DNA of 64,000 nucleotides from SFWF01 sp045537915 (GCA_045537915.1 JAZSQK010000045.1:1-64000), one strand, 5' to 3'; shown: positions 40,501 through 48,796, numbered from the stretch's first letter. Notes: generated by a model from the sequence alone, not told the origin. Made by a program: numbers and translations.

Positions 40501-43451
40501 AGAGCGTTCACGTTAACGGAATCTCGACCGGCAAAACCGCAGCAGGTACCATCGCACAATACGTTATTGATGATGCTCATTTCGTTAACACAGCGATAGG
40601 CGAGGGCGACCTCGTTATCACAAAGCAGGTTGTTGACCAAGAGGGAAACCCTGTAAATATAAATGAAAATGTTAAATTTACCGCTCAGGTAGCCCTTACC
40701 AATGCAGACGGCGATCCCGTTTCGGGCAGCTTTGAGGCAACTGGCGGCAGCATTACCGTCCCCGCAAACGGACAGTTCACGGTAACCCTCTCGGGCGGCG
40801 AATCCTTCGTGCTTCGTGGCATACCCGAGGAGACCCGTTACACCGTAACCGAGCAGAATATACCCGCAGGCTTCAGCCTTAACGCTGACAGAAGTGTTCT
40901 TTCGGGTATTGTTGACAGAGATGCGAACGACCAGGCGCTCATAGTCAACAACTATGCTCCAACCGCTGTTACGGCAGACAATGTTGAGGTGCTTGTTTCG
41001 AAGGAAATAAGCGGAGGCCGTACCGAGTGGTTAGACGGGGAGTACTACGGTTTTACCGTCGATCAAACAGGCACAGCGTCTTCTACTGCTCATAACGTGC
41101 TTTCGTTTACCATTCCCGGATACAGCGGCTCGGGCAAAACAGGCGGCGGAATTCTTAACGGAGAGGTATTTGATACTGCCGGAACCTATTATTACAGAAT
41201 TGCCGAAACACTCGGCAATCAGGGCGGTATTACCTATGATACCGCAGAGCGTAGCTTCTCGGTAGTTGTCGCAGACAGTGATATGAACGGAAGCCTTGAG
41301 ATAGTCTCGGTAAACAATGTTATCGGCACCACCGTTACAAAGGATGAAAATGCATACCTTGTAAGTGCCACCTTTAACAATGTTTATGAACCCACAGGCA
41401 CTGCTACCGCCTCCATCAATATTGAAAAGCTTATCACAGGTCATTCAAAGAGCGGCTATCAGTTCGCACTTTATGATGCCGATATTACCTCGGCCGAGGC
41501 AAACGAGATAATTCGCTCGGGTCTCACAGGCGCAGACGGAAAGGCTAACATTACCCTTAACTACTCTGCGGCAGATGTAGGCAACACCTACACCTACTAT
41601 CTTGCAGAGATCGGCCACGGCGAACTTATCAGAAATATCCGTTATTCGGATGCTTCCTACAAGATAACCGTTACCGTAAAGGATAACCTTGACGGAACAA
41701 TTTCTACCGTGGTTCAGGTAGATGGCGATGCATATAGCGGCAGCGCACTTCAGTTTACAAATGTTTATGTTCCCTCGACCTCCGATTATGTAACCATCTC
41801 GGGCAAGAAGGAAATTGACGGAGACCGTGCGCTTAACGCAAACGAGTTTATTTTCAACCTTACTGCAGTTACCGCAGGAGCACCGATGCCCACCGTGACA
41901 ACCGTAAGAAATGATGCAAACGGATACTTTGCATTTCCCGAGATTGAGTTTGCAGATGCCCATAAGGGTCGTACCTTTGTCTATGAGGTTAGAGAGGATG
42001 CGACCGCCCAAATCGGCGGCTTTGAGTATGATAATAAGGTTTATACCGTAACAGTAACTGTTACCGACAATGGCACAACCATTACTGCGACCCCCGTTAT
42101 CACACTCCCGAACTCCTCGGCTTCGGATATCGTGTTTGTGAATAAATACACTGCAACACCTGCTACCATAGAGCCCACGGGCACAAAGCTTCTCACAGGA
42201 AAGACTTTGCAGGAAAGCGAGTTCCAGTTTGTGATTGAGCGCATAACCGCAGGCGCACCGATGCCCTATAATGATGCCGAAATGAACGCTGTTACCAACT
42301 ATGCGAGCGGAAGAATTGAGTTCGGCACCTTTACCTTCAATAAGAAGGGCGTATACCTTTACAAGATATACGAAAATGACAAGGGCGATAACCGTTACGA
42401 TTGCGATAAGGCGGTTTACATTATGACCGTAACCGTAACCGATAACTCCGAAGGAAAACTAACGGCTAACTACACTCTCGCAAAGGACGGCGCAGCATCG
42501 GGCGAAATAGTATTCCGCAACGGCTTCGTGCCCACCGCAATAGAGTATGATATTTATGCAAACTTCGGTGGCGAAAAGACTCTTGAGGGCAGACCTCTTG
42601 AGGAAGGCGAGTTTGAGTTTATGCTCATTAACGCTATCAACGGTCAGCAGATAGGCGACATTGTTAAGAACGGTGCAGACGGCAAGGTTTCCTTCCCTGC
42701 AATTTCGCTTCACACTGTCGGCACCTATCACTATAAGATTAGTGAGGTTGGCGGCGACGAGAAGGGTGTTACCTATGACTCGGTCGTTTACCACGTTGTA
42801 GTTGGCGTAGAGCAGAATGATGCAGGAGAACTCGTAATTGTCCGCAACGAGCTTCACAAGGCAACCGTTGTCGGCGACACTACAAACTACGAGGAAATTA
42901 CCGATAGCGGAGAGATTGCATTTGTTAACACCTATAAGGCAGATGCGGGAGAGATAAGGCTCGGCGGCAAAAAGATTCTCACAGGCAGAAAACTGAATGA
43001 GGGAGAATTCACCTTCAACCTCTATTTCGCAAAGCTGGACCAAAACGGCAAATGGGTAAAGGATCAGCTTGTTGAACAGGTCGAAAATGATTCCGACGGC
43101 AACTTTGCCTTCGAAACACGCTTTTCAGAAGAAGCGGCAACCTACATCTACTTCATAACCGAGGACGCTACCGAAAAGAAGAGCCAAGTTACCTATGACA
43201 CCACCGAATATATGGTAGTCGTAACCTCTACCGACAATCTTGAGGGCGATATGGAAATAAGCTATCAGTATACGGTTGGAGAAGATACGGTCGAAGGAAT
43301 TACCTTTACAAACACCTATACCGCTCCTCCTCCGATAGTCCAGACAGGCGACAACTCTAGTATGTGGCTTTGGGCTATAATGGCCCTCATCAGCACGGCA
43401 GGAGTTTTTGCAACCGGCTACTATACCTTCCGCAAAAAAGAGCAAAACTAA
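37554..43451 (+). CDS. Giant VWA/pilin-type surface protein with sortase signal variant
   Basis: This 1965-residue protein has a signal peptide (residues 1-33, ending ITASAAP). A von Willebrand factor A domain follows, with MIDAS motif DLSNSMS (Asp124), interrupted by long insertions, as in pilus tip adhesins of Gram-positive bacteria. Around residues 885-1130 come SpaA/DUF5979-like domains (GLKISKTVDIF, GDLVITKQVVDQEG). Six Spy0128/FctA-like isopeptide modules of about 130 residues start near 1145, 1285, 1415, 1540, 1671 and 1803 (for example GKKEIDGDRALNANEF, GTKLLTGKTLQESEF, GGKKILTGRKLNEGEF). The C-terminus PPIVQTGD, a hydrophobic helix and FRKKEQN form a sortase-type signal in which the usual LPxTG is replaced by VQTGD. 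It is probably a cell-wall-anchored adhesin or pilin. No sortase gene is in the window. Confidence 0.88.
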   Translation: MTNTRKKLRKILSVIVCIALIMSYIPSLITASAAPAEQNYYKRTVDTNTMDGWKNYFDLTDLDTANAGGVWTDKSVFTDTSDFPSSVTMLDDEKNFLTALSAIAANKEIVGYSTVPTDTVFILDLSNSMSSTARTQLINATNAAIEKLQSTNNNNRVGVVLYSGEDRSYADAVSRLMPIDRYTTTATSGNTPIYVEYENGVVKLADNRQGTVQVQGSNGAVVSESKEYGGATYIQAGLWEAWKMFNEVPDSDIYIGNDNWQSGEYRMPIIVLMSDGAPTFGTSYFADVENSRYGNGNQNATKADVGDGNSNGITAGQGFLVQLTASYIKNRIENKYKVKETNGAVRSLFYTLGFNISPDTNPNTVTSGDVAHSVVNPDASTITDALWATYNGQGTTMQVPVEGRNGGSTNVTITKNSYATSKSYSDGYFSASGDGLTNAFNDIVEEIVLQSRYYPTHLEGGSPDFSGYITFTDTLGEYMEVKHINGILLGDTLFDGHMMASKLADNTSSGLGTPENPTALGDEFIRAVKTRLGIADTETARALVAKAYEDKQLYYENANNWSNYIAWYMKADGTYLGFYDEDGTEPVPADAVYISRSYGFLGETSGSVKNSDMMYMSVQVLENIEDGKVTVSWRIPAALVPTITYNVELDGNSINNATNVRISVENADSVAPIRLIYETGLRSDLNEFNITRVQGYSVNDATHLTDERHIAADGHTRLFWNNGYDISGSDHTKHKVSLAEFTPNKENERFYYTFNSAVYKDLGNENYQLVGENETLSDTGEYYHRRYIFTDDSTTPIFRFEKMSAASIKAARDNGWQPSFATIDNQIVGAWAVPIGTPARELQMYSAEKADDGAATNSAHMVFYPYLTEQNEMYYVDMNLGNNGLLEVTPATGLKISKTVDIFEEGTSDTFKFRITASQSGSFNSFITAIDETPSGEPTIATLANGVYEFELKRNQTFWLSGLPAGTTYLVEEISDNHDYKIKSVHVNGISTGKTAAGTIAQYVIDDAHFVNTAIGEGDLVITKQVVDQEGNPVNINENVKFTAQVALTNADGDPVSGSFEATGGSITVPANGQFTVTLSGGESFVLRGIPEETRYTVTEQNIPAGFSLNADRSVLSGIVDRDANDQALIVNNYAPTAVTADNVEVLVSKEISGGRTEWLDGEYYGFTVDQTGTASSTAHNVLSFTIPGYSGSGKTGGGILNGEVFDTAGTYYYRIAETLGNQGGITYDTAERSFSVVVADSDMNGSLEIVSVNNVIGTTVTKDENAYLVSATFNNVYEPTGTATASINIEKLITGHSKSGYQFALYDADITSAEANEIIRSGLTGADGKANITLNYSAADVGNTYTYYLAEIGHGELIRNIRYSDASYKITVTVKDNLDGTISTVVQVDGDAYSGSALQFTNVYVPSTSDYVTISGKKEIDGDRALNANEFIFNLTAVTAGAPMPTVTTVRNDANGYFAFPEIEFADAHKGRTFVYEVREDATAQIGGFEYDNKVYTVTVTVTDNGTTITATPVITLPNSSASDIVFVNKYTATPATIEPTGTKLLTGKTLQESEFQFVIERITAGAPMPYNDAEMNAVTNYASGRIEFGTFTFNKKGVYLYKIYENDKGDNRYDCDKAVYIMTVTVTDNSEGKLTANYTLAKDGAASGEIVFRNGFVPTAIEYDIYANFGGEKTLEGRPLEEGEFEFMLINAINGQQIGDIVKNGADGKVSFPAISLHTVGTYHYKISEVGGDEKGVTYDSVVYHVVVGVEQNDAGELVIVRNELHKATVVGDTTNYEEITDSGEIAFVNTYKADAGEIRLGGKKILTGRKLNEGEFTFNLYFAKLDQNGKWVKDQLVEQVENDSDGNFAFETRFSEEAATYIYFITEDATEKKSQVTYDTTEYMVVVTSTDNLEGDMEISYQYTVGEDTVEGITFTNTYTAPPPIVQTGDNSSMWLWAIMALISTAGVFATGYYTFRKKEQN

Positions 43452-43458
43452 CTGAATG

Positions 43459-43486
43459 AAAGGCATCGGAAACGGTGCCTTTTTTC
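43459..43486 (+). terminator. Terminator after the surface-protein gene
   Basis: AAAGGCA and TGCCTTT close a stem around a GGAAA-type loop, followed by TTTTTTC, 7 nt after the stop. Confidence 0.85.
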
Positions 43487-43546
43487 TTTTTGTATAGAAA
43501 GTCAGGGAAGGTCAAAAACTTTTTACAATTTCTTCACATTTACCTA

Positions 43547-43611
43547 TTGACAAAGGGGGAAGAAAGTGGTAAATTATACTTGCGTTAGCACTCTAACCGC
43601 TAGAGTGCTAA
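43547..43611 (+). promoter_or_regulatory. Heat-shock promoter with CIRCE operator
   Basis: A perfect CIRCE element lies at 43585-43611 (TTAGCACTC, nine bases, GAGTGCTAA). A promoter with TTGACA (43547-43552) and a -10-like TAAATT (43570-43575) precedes it. HrcA, encoded 22 nt downstream, binds CIRCE and represses the operon; GroEL-assisted refolding of HrcA relieves this after heat shock when unfolded protein falls. Confidence 0.97.
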
Positions 43612-43633
43612 ATAATAAAAAGGGGGTTATGCG

Positions 43634-44665
43634 ATGGAGTTGACACCACGTAAAAAGGCGATACTTGCCGAAATAGTACTGGCTCACATTGAAACGGGAG
43701 AACCTATCGGCTCGAAGATTTTGGCAGAAAAACTCCCCAATGCGCCCTCTACCGCAACCCTCAGGAATGAGATGAGTGACCTTTGTGAAATGGGTTATCT
43801 CGAGCAGCCGCACACCTCGGCGGGAAGGCTTCCCACAAGCAAGGCCTACAGACTGTATGTAACCGAGCTTATGAAGCCGAACGCCTTGTCAGAGGAGGGC
43901 AGAGAGTTAATCGACCGAATGTTGTCGAGCGTTACCCCCGACCCTGAGAGCATCTCTGCGGCGGCGGCAGATATTTTGTCAAAGCTGACAGGCCTACCCA
44001 CCCTTACCGCCCTCGGTGTAAGCCGAAGGGTAAGAATAAAAAGGGTATCCCTTCTTCCGATGGGAAAAAATTCGGCGGTCATATTCGTGATAACCGATGA
44101 CGGAAGGGCAAGAAGCAGATTCGTCTACTGCGAAACAAGGCTAACACCACAGCTTATAGAGCTTTTTGACAGGCTTGTGGGAGAGAAGGTGCTCGGTCGT
44201 GATGTAACCGAGCTGGACGCCGCCTATCTGCAAAGCGTAGCCGTACTCGGAGGGCTTGACACCCTTTCCCTAGCGCCCTTACTGTCGGGAGTATTTGAAC
44301 TTGCCAGACAGACCGCAAGAACACAGGTTGAAATCGGCGGCGCCGCAAACCTCTTTTCCATATGCAAGGGAGATGCTGAGGCAAAAAGGCTTCTCCAGCT
44401 GCTCGGCGAGGGAGATACGGTCCATAGCTTGTTCAGCCGAATGACCTCTCCCGTAGATGTAATCTTCGGAGATGATACGGCATACAGTGAGCTCAAGCCC
44501 ACAGGAATGATTGTGGCCTCCTACGGCTCGGAGCAGGAGCTTGGAAGAATAGCTGTAATAGGACCGACGAGAATGGCATACTCCACCCTTATGCCGAGTG
44601 TTGAATATATGGCAAAGCGTGTGGGAAAAATTATGACTGATGTACTTAAAGGATTGGAGGAATAA
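43634..44665 (+). CDS. hrcA: Heat-inducible transcription repressor HrcA
   Basis: The 343-residue repressor has an N-terminal winged helix (MELTPRKKAILAEIVLAHIETGEPIGSK, described here in two halves: residues 1-14 and 15-28; then TATLRNEMSDLCEMGYLEQP and HTSAGRLPTSKAYRLYV). These are near-universal HrcA signatures. The GAF-like middle domain and C-terminal dimerisation part (GMIVASYGSEQELGRIAVIG, GPTRMAYSTLMPSVEYM) are complete. It binds the CIRCE element directly upstream and so controls its own operon. Confidence 0.97.
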   Translation: MELTPRKKAILAEIVLAHIETGEPIGSKILAEKLPNAPSTATLRNEMSDLCEMGYLEQPHTSAGRLPTSKAYRLYVTELMKPNALSEEGRELIDRMLSSVTPDPESISAAAADILSKLTGLPTLTALGVSRRVRIKRVSLLPMGKNSAVIFVITDDGRARSRFVYCETRLTPQLIELFDRLVGEKVLGRDVTELDAAYLQSVAVLGGLDTLSLAPLLSGVFELARQTARTQVEIGGAANLFSICKGDAEAKRLLQLLGEGDTVHSLFSRMTSPVDVIFGDDTAYSELKPTGMIVASYGSEQELGRIAVIGPTRMAYSTLMPSVEYMAKRVGKIMTDVLKGLEE

Positions 44666-44667
44666 GG

Positions 44668-45180
44668 ATGGCAGATGAGGTAAAAACCCCCGAAGAACAG
44701 ACAGAAGAGCCTGTAAAAAAGGAAAAAAAGCCGAGAAAAAATCTTGAACTTGAAAAGGTAAAGGCCGAGCTTGAAAGCACAAAGGATATGCTTCTTCGCA
44801 CCGCCGCAGAGTTTGATAACTTCAAAAAGCGGACCGAGAGAGAAAAGCTTTCAACTGCCGAATATTCAAAGGCATCGGTTATAAAAACACTTTTACCGAT
44901 ACTTGATAATGCCGACAGAGCGGCCCAGTTTGATCAGGGTACCGAACAGTACAATAAAGGTATAGAGATGATAGTCAAACAGCTCGCTGACCTGTCGGGA
45001 AAGCTTGGACTGATTGAGATAGGAACTGTCGGAGAAGAGTTTAACCCCGAGGTTCACGAGGCAATAATGCATATCGATGACGAAAGTCTCGGAGAAAACA
45101 CAGTTTCTGCAGTAATGCAAAAGGGCTATAAAATCGGCGACACCGTTGTCAGACCGGCTATGGTGCAGGTAGCAAATTAA
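44668..45180 (+). CDS. grpE: Nucleotide exchange factor GrpE
   Basis: The 170-residue protein has an acidic/basic disordered N-terminus, a long dimerising helix (LESTKDMLLRTAAEFDNFKK), the conserved RTEREK and the C-terminal beta domain (FNPEVHEAIMHIDDES, then VMQKGYKIGDTVVRPAMVQV). It releases ADP from DnaK. It starts 2 nt after hrcA. The stop codon is followed at once by a purine repeat, and dnaK lies 99 nt away. Confidence 0.96.
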   Translation: MADEVKTPEEQTEEPVKKEKKPRKNLELEKVKAELESTKDMLLRTAAEFDNFKKRTEREKLSTAEYSKASVIKTLLPILDNADRAAQFDQGTEQYNKGIEMIVKQLADLSGKLGLIEIGTVGEEFNPEVHEAIMHIDDESLGENTVSAVMQKGYKIGDTVVRPAMVQVAN

Positions 45181-45206
45181 GGGAAAAGGGAAAGGGGAAA
45201 AGGGAA
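45181..45206 (+). repeat. Purine repeat copy 4
   Basis: A 26-nt run of G3-4/A3-4 tracts starts at the base after the grpE stop codon. It separates grpE from the dnaK leader in an otherwise tight operon. Confidence 0.88.
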
Positions 45207-45279
45207 GGCGACAGAGCTTTAACTTAACCCTTGCTTATAAGTATTAAATTTAAAACTAATCTTAAAGGAGATTTTTATT

Positions 45280-47115
45280 ATGGGAAAAATTATTGGTATT
45301 GACTTAGGTACAACTAACTCCTGCGTTGCAGTTATGGAGGGCGGAGAGCCTGTCGTAATCGCTAACGCTGAGGGTTCAAGAACAACACCTTCTGTAGTTG
45401 CTTTTTCTAAAACAGGAGAGAGGATGGTAGGTCAGGTGGCAAAGCGACAGGCTATCACAAACCCCGACCGCACAATCGCTTCCATTAAGCGTGATATGGG
45501 TACTGCAAACACCGTTTCTATCGACGGCAAGGCATACACACCTCAGGAGATTTCTGCAATCATTCTTCAGAAGCTTAAGGCCGATGCAGAGGCATATCTC
45601 GGAACGACTGTTACCGAGGCTGTTATCACAGTTCCTGCATATTTTACCGACGCTCAGCGTCAGGCAACCAAGGATGCAGGAAAAATTGCAGGTCTTGAGG
45701 TAAAGAGAATTATCAACGAGCCTACCGCTGCGGCTCTGGCTTATTCTATTGATAAGGAAGACGACCAGAAGGTTATGGTATATGACCTTGGCGGCGGTAC
45801 CTTCGACGTTTCTATCATTGAAATGGGTGATGGAGTTCAGGAAGTTTTAGCAACCGCAGGTAACAACCGTCTTGGCGGCGACGATTTCGATAAGAGAATT
45901 ATGGACTGGATTGTTGCAGGCTTTAAGGCTGAAAACGGAATTGATCTTTCAAACGACAAGATGGCAATGCAGAGAATCAAGGAGGCCGCAGAAAAGGCAA
46001 AGATCGACCTTTCGGGTATGACCACAACCGACATCAACCTCCCCTTCATCACTGCAGATGCTACAGGACCCAAGCACTATGAGGCAACCCTCACCCGTGC
46101 AAAGTTCAACGAGCTTACTGATGACCTTGTTGAAGCAACAATGGCTCCCGTTCGTCAGGCACTCAGTGACTCGGGACTCGATAAGAGCCAGATTCACAAG
46201 GTTCTTATGGTCGGCGGTTCTTCAAGAATTCCCGCTGTTCAGGAAGCGGTTCAGAAGTTTATCGGCAAAGAGCCCTCTAAGGGACTTAACCCCGATGAGT
46301 GCGTCGCCCTCGGCGCTGCTATTCAGGGCGGCGTTCTCGGCGGCGATGTTAAGGGACTTCTCCTCCTCGATGTAACACCGCTTTCACTCGGAATCGAAAC
46401 AATGGGCGGCGTTTCAACCAAGGTTATCGACAGAAATACCACCATTCCTGCCAAGAAGAGTCAGATTTTCTCTACCGCTGCCGACGGTCAGACCTCGGTT
46501 GAGGTACACGTGCTTCAGGGCGAACGTGAATTTGCAAGAGATAACAAGACACTCGGTGTATTCCACCTCGACGGAATTGCTCCCGCACCCCGTGGAATCC
46601 CCCAGATTGAAGTTACCTTTGATATCGACGCTAACGGTATCGTTCACGTTTCTGCAAAGGACCTCGGCACAGGCAAGGAGAATGACATTACCATCACTTC
46701 TTCTACAAATATGTCCAAAGAGGATATTGACAAGGCTGTAAAAGAGGCTGAACAGTATGCCGCAGAGGATAAGAAGCGTAAGGAAGAGGTAGACCTCAGA
46801 AACGGCGCCGACCAGATGGTTTACACCACCGAAAAGACCATTTCTGAAATGGGCGATAAGCTTTCCGAGGATGAAAAGAAGAACCTTGAGGATGCTAAAG
46901 AGGCTCTTAAAGAAGCTCTTAAGGGCGAAGACTTAGACGCTATCAAGGCAAAGCAGGAGGAGCTTCAGAAGCAGGTTTACGCCGTTTCCGAAAAGCTTTA
47001 CAAGGCTGCTGCCGAGGCTCAGGCTGCAGCCCAAGGCGGCGCTGATTCAGGTGCACAGGGCGCCGACCCCAATGTCTATGATGCCGACTTTACGGATGTA
47101 GACGAGAACAAATAA
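45280..47115 (+). CDS. dnaK: Chaperone DnaK (Hsp70)
   Basis: The 611-residue Hsp70 opens with IIGIDLGTTNSCVAVMEGGE. It contains VITVPAYFTDAQRQATKDAG, the phosphate loop VYDLGGGTFDVSI, MVGGSSRIPAVQE, NPDECVALGAAIQGGVL and LLLDVTPLSLGIETMGG. A C-terminal lid ends in an Ala/Gln/Gly-rich tail and the acidic DADFTDVDENK. It folds proteins with DnaJ and GrpE. RBS AAAGGAG precedes the ATG. The operon order is normal except for the insertion between this gene and dnaJ. Confidence 0.98.
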   Translation: MGKIIGIDLGTTNSCVAVMEGGEPVVIANAEGSRTTPSVVAFSKTGERMVGQVAKRQAITNPDRTIASIKRDMGTANTVSIDGKAYTPQEISAIILQKLKADAEAYLGTTVTEAVITVPAYFTDAQRQATKDAGKIAGLEVKRIINEPTAAALAYSIDKEDDQKVMVYDLGGGTFDVSIIEMGDGVQEVLATAGNNRLGGDDFDKRIMDWIVAGFKAENGIDLSNDKMAMQRIKEAAEKAKIDLSGMTTTDINLPFITADATGPKHYEATLTRAKFNELTDDLVEATMAPVRQALSDSGLDKSQIHKVLMVGGSSRIPAVQEAVQKFIGKEPSKGLNPDECVALGAAIQGGVLGGDVKGLLLLDVTPLSLGIETMGGVSTKVIDRNTTIPAKKSQIFSTAADGQTSVEVHVLQGEREFARDNKTLGVFHLDGIAPAPRGIPQIEVTFDIDANGIVHVSAKDLGTGKENDITITSSTNMSKEDIDKAVKEAEQYAAEDKKRKEEVDLRNGADQMVYTTEKTISEMGDKLSEDEKKNLEDAKEALKEALKGEDLDAIKAKQEELQKQVYAVSEKLYKAAAEAQAAAQGGADSGAQGADPNVYDADFTDVDENK

Positions 47116-47129
47116 GGCGGAGCCTTATT
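47111..47129 (+). terminator. Hairpin over the dnaK stop codon
   Basis: AATAAGGC and GCCTTATT form an 8-bp stem with loop GGA; the left arm contains the dnaK TAA. The tail is TGTTCG, so termination would be weak. Confidence 0.5.
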
Positions 47130-47134
47130 TGTTC

Positions 47135-47157
47135 GAGGGAAAGGGGAAAAGGGAAAG
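47135..47157 (+). repeat. Purine repeat copy 5 (left end of the dnaK-dnaJ insert)
   Basis: A G3-4/A3-4 run begins 20 nt after the dnaK stop. With the inverted copy at 47591-47620 it brackets the four-helix-bundle gene. Confidence 0.85.
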
Positions 47158-47184
47158 CTTCCTAAGAATTCCTCTGAAAAAACC

Positions 47185-47547
47185 ATGGGATATATTGTAT
47201 TTAAAGATTTAAAAGTATGGCAAATATCGATGGATCTTGTGGAAGAAGTATATGAATTAACAAAACTGCTTCCAAAGGAAGAAAATTTCGGATTATCTTT
47301 GCAGATTCGCAGAGCAGCAGTTTCTGTTCCATCAAATATTGCTGAAGGGAATTCCAGAAATTCTACGAAAGAGTATGTGAATTTCTTAAGCATAGCTAGA
47401 GGTTCAAATTCTGAAGTTATGACGCAATTGCTTATTTGTAAGCGATTGGGATACTTTAATGACGAGCAAGTTAAAATAGCTGAATCACTCAGCTATGAGA
47501 TTAGCAAAATGCTGAATGCAATGATTGCTAAGTTATCAAACAAATAG
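47185..47547 (+). CDS. Four-helix-bundle protein (23S rRNA-IVS/S23-like), inserted between dnaK and dnaJ
   Basis: The 120-residue protein is a textbook member of the family: FKDLKVWQISMDLVEEVYEL at the N-terminus, LPKEENFGLSLQIRRAAVSV, and the signature SVPSNIAEGNSRNSTKEYVN, followed by FLSIARGSNSEVMTQLLICK. The fold is shared with the Avd accessory protein of diversity-generating retroelements, but no reverse transcriptase or variable repeat is present. No good RBS is seen before the ATG. The gene is more AT-rich than dnaK and dnaJ, lies between inverted purine repeats, and interrupts a normally contiguous operon, so I infer recent insertion. Its function is unknown; nucleic-acid binding is likely from the family. 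Confidence 0.92.
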   Translation: MGYIVFKDLKVWQISMDLVEEVYELTKLLPKEENFGLSLQIRRAAVSVPSNIAEGNSRNSTKEYVNFLSIARGSNSEVMTQLLICKRLGYFNDEQVKIAESLSYEISKMLNAMIAKLSNK

Positions 47548-47590
47548 TGGGAGTATGAGAAAGTAGATAAAGGAAAGGCTTTATTTAAGT

Positions 47591-47620
47591 CCTTTCCCTT
47601 TTCCCCTTTCCCCTTTCCCT
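47591..47620 (-). repeat. Purine repeat copy 6 (right end of the dnaK-dnaJ insert)
   Basis: C3-4/T3-4 runs on plus form the inverted partner of copy 5. The last bases run directly into TAAGGAG, the dnaJ ribosome-binding site, so the repeat ends exactly at the regulatory edge of dnaJ. Confidence 0.88.
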
Positions 47621-47633
47621 TAAGGAGATTATT

Positions 47634-48794
47634 GTGGCAGAAAACAAACGAGATTACTACGAGGTCTTAGGGGTTGAAAAGGACATCAGCGAGGATGAGC
47701 TGAAAAAAGCCTATAGAAAAAAAGCAAAGCTCTATCATCCCGACCTTCATCCCGGAGACGCCGAGGCTGAAAAGAATTTTAAAGAGGTAAACGAGGCCTA
47801 CGAGGTGCTTTCAGATAAGGATAAACGTGCCCGTTATGACCAATTCGGTCATGCAGGTGTTGACCCCAACTTCGGCGCAGGCGGTGGAGGAAATCCCTTC
47901 GGCGGCGGATTTGGCGGCTTTGATTTCGGAGATATCGGAGATATTTTCGGCTCGTTTTTCGGGGGCGGCTTCGGCGGCCAAGGCAGAGGGGGAAATCCCA
48001 ATGCGCCTAGAAGAGGCAGTAACATTGAAGCCACCGTCGCTATCAGCTTTGAAGAGGCGGCAAAGGGCTGCATAAAGAAGATTGATATTCAGCGTATTGA
48101 AACCTGTGATGAATGTTCGGGCAGCGGAGCAGAAAAGGGCACACAGCCTGTAACCTGCGCTAATTGTCAGGGAAGAGGAAGCGTTGTTACCCAGCAGAGA
48201 ACCCCCTTCGGCGTTATGCAGACACAGCAACCCTGTTCGCAGTGTCAGGGCAGAGGCAAGAAAATAGAAAAGCCCTGCACCAAATGTAACGGCAAGGGAA
48301 GGATAAGAAGAACGGTTAATGAGACGGTCAACATTCCCGAAGGAATTGATGACGAACAGGCCTTCAGAATCGTCGGCAAGGGCAATGCAGGTACAAACGG
48401 TGGCGGCAGCGGAGACCTTATAGTAGAGGTTTTTGTCCGTCCTCACCCCGTATTTACCCGACACGGCTTTGATGTGCTTTGCGAGGTCCCCGTTACCTTT
48501 ACACAGGCGGCATTAGGGGACGAAATAACCGTGCCAACCCTCGACGGAAAGGTTAAGTTTACCATTAAAGAGGGTACACAGCCCGGCGATGAATTCCGCC
48601 TTAAAGGCAAGGGAATCAAGAGGATGAATTCCTACGGCAGAGGGGACCAGTATGTTCGCATAATCGTTGAGGTTCCTCGTGAGCTTAACCGTGAACAGAA
48701 AAAACTACTTAAAAAATTCGAAGAGATTACCGACGACAAAAACTACGGTAAGAAAAAGAGCTTCTTCGATACCATAAAAGACTTGTTTGATTAG
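47634..48794 (+). CDS. dnaJ: Chaperone DnaJ (Hsp40)
   Basis: The 386-residue type I Hsp40 has a J-domain (DYYEVLGVEKDISEDELKKA, with HPD at YHPDLHPGD), a Gly/Phe-rich region (residues about 75-115) and four CxxCxGxG zinc motifs (CDECSGSG, CANCQGRG, CSQCQGRG, CTKCNGKG). Two C-terminal substrate-binding domains follow. It stimulates DnaK ATPase. The start is GTG at 47634 with AAGGAG 7 nt upstream. It is the last gene of the heat-shock operon, followed by a strong terminator. Confidence 0.98.
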   Translation: MAENKRDYYEVLGVEKDISEDELKKAYRKKAKLYHPDLHPGDAEAEKNFKEVNEAYEVLSDKDKRARYDQFGHAGVDPNFGAGGGGNPFGGGFGGFDFGDIGDIFGSFFGGGFGGQGRGGNPNAPRRGSNIEATVAISFEEAAKGCIKKIDIQRIETCDECSGSGAEKGTQPVTCANCQGRGSVVTQQRTPFGVMQTQQPCSQCQGRGKKIEKPCTKCNGKGRIRRTVNETVNIPEGIDDEQAFRIVGKGNAGTNGGGSGDLIVEVFVRPHPVFTRHGFDVLCEVPVTFTQAALGDEITVPTLDGKVKFTIKEGTQPGDEFRLKGKGIKRMNSYGRGDQYVRIIVEVPRELNREQKKLLKKFEEITDDKNYGKKKSFFDTIKDLFD

Positions 48795-48796
48795 CA

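Noticed and set aside
41031..42011. Minus-strand frames inside the giant surface-protein gene
   Set aside because: The repeated modules on the plus strand create open antisense frames; no start signals or domains support them.
47185..47547. Diversity-generating retroelement accessory gene (Avd)
   Set aside because: The fold is related, but no reverse transcriptase, template repeat or variable repeat is found anywhere in the window.
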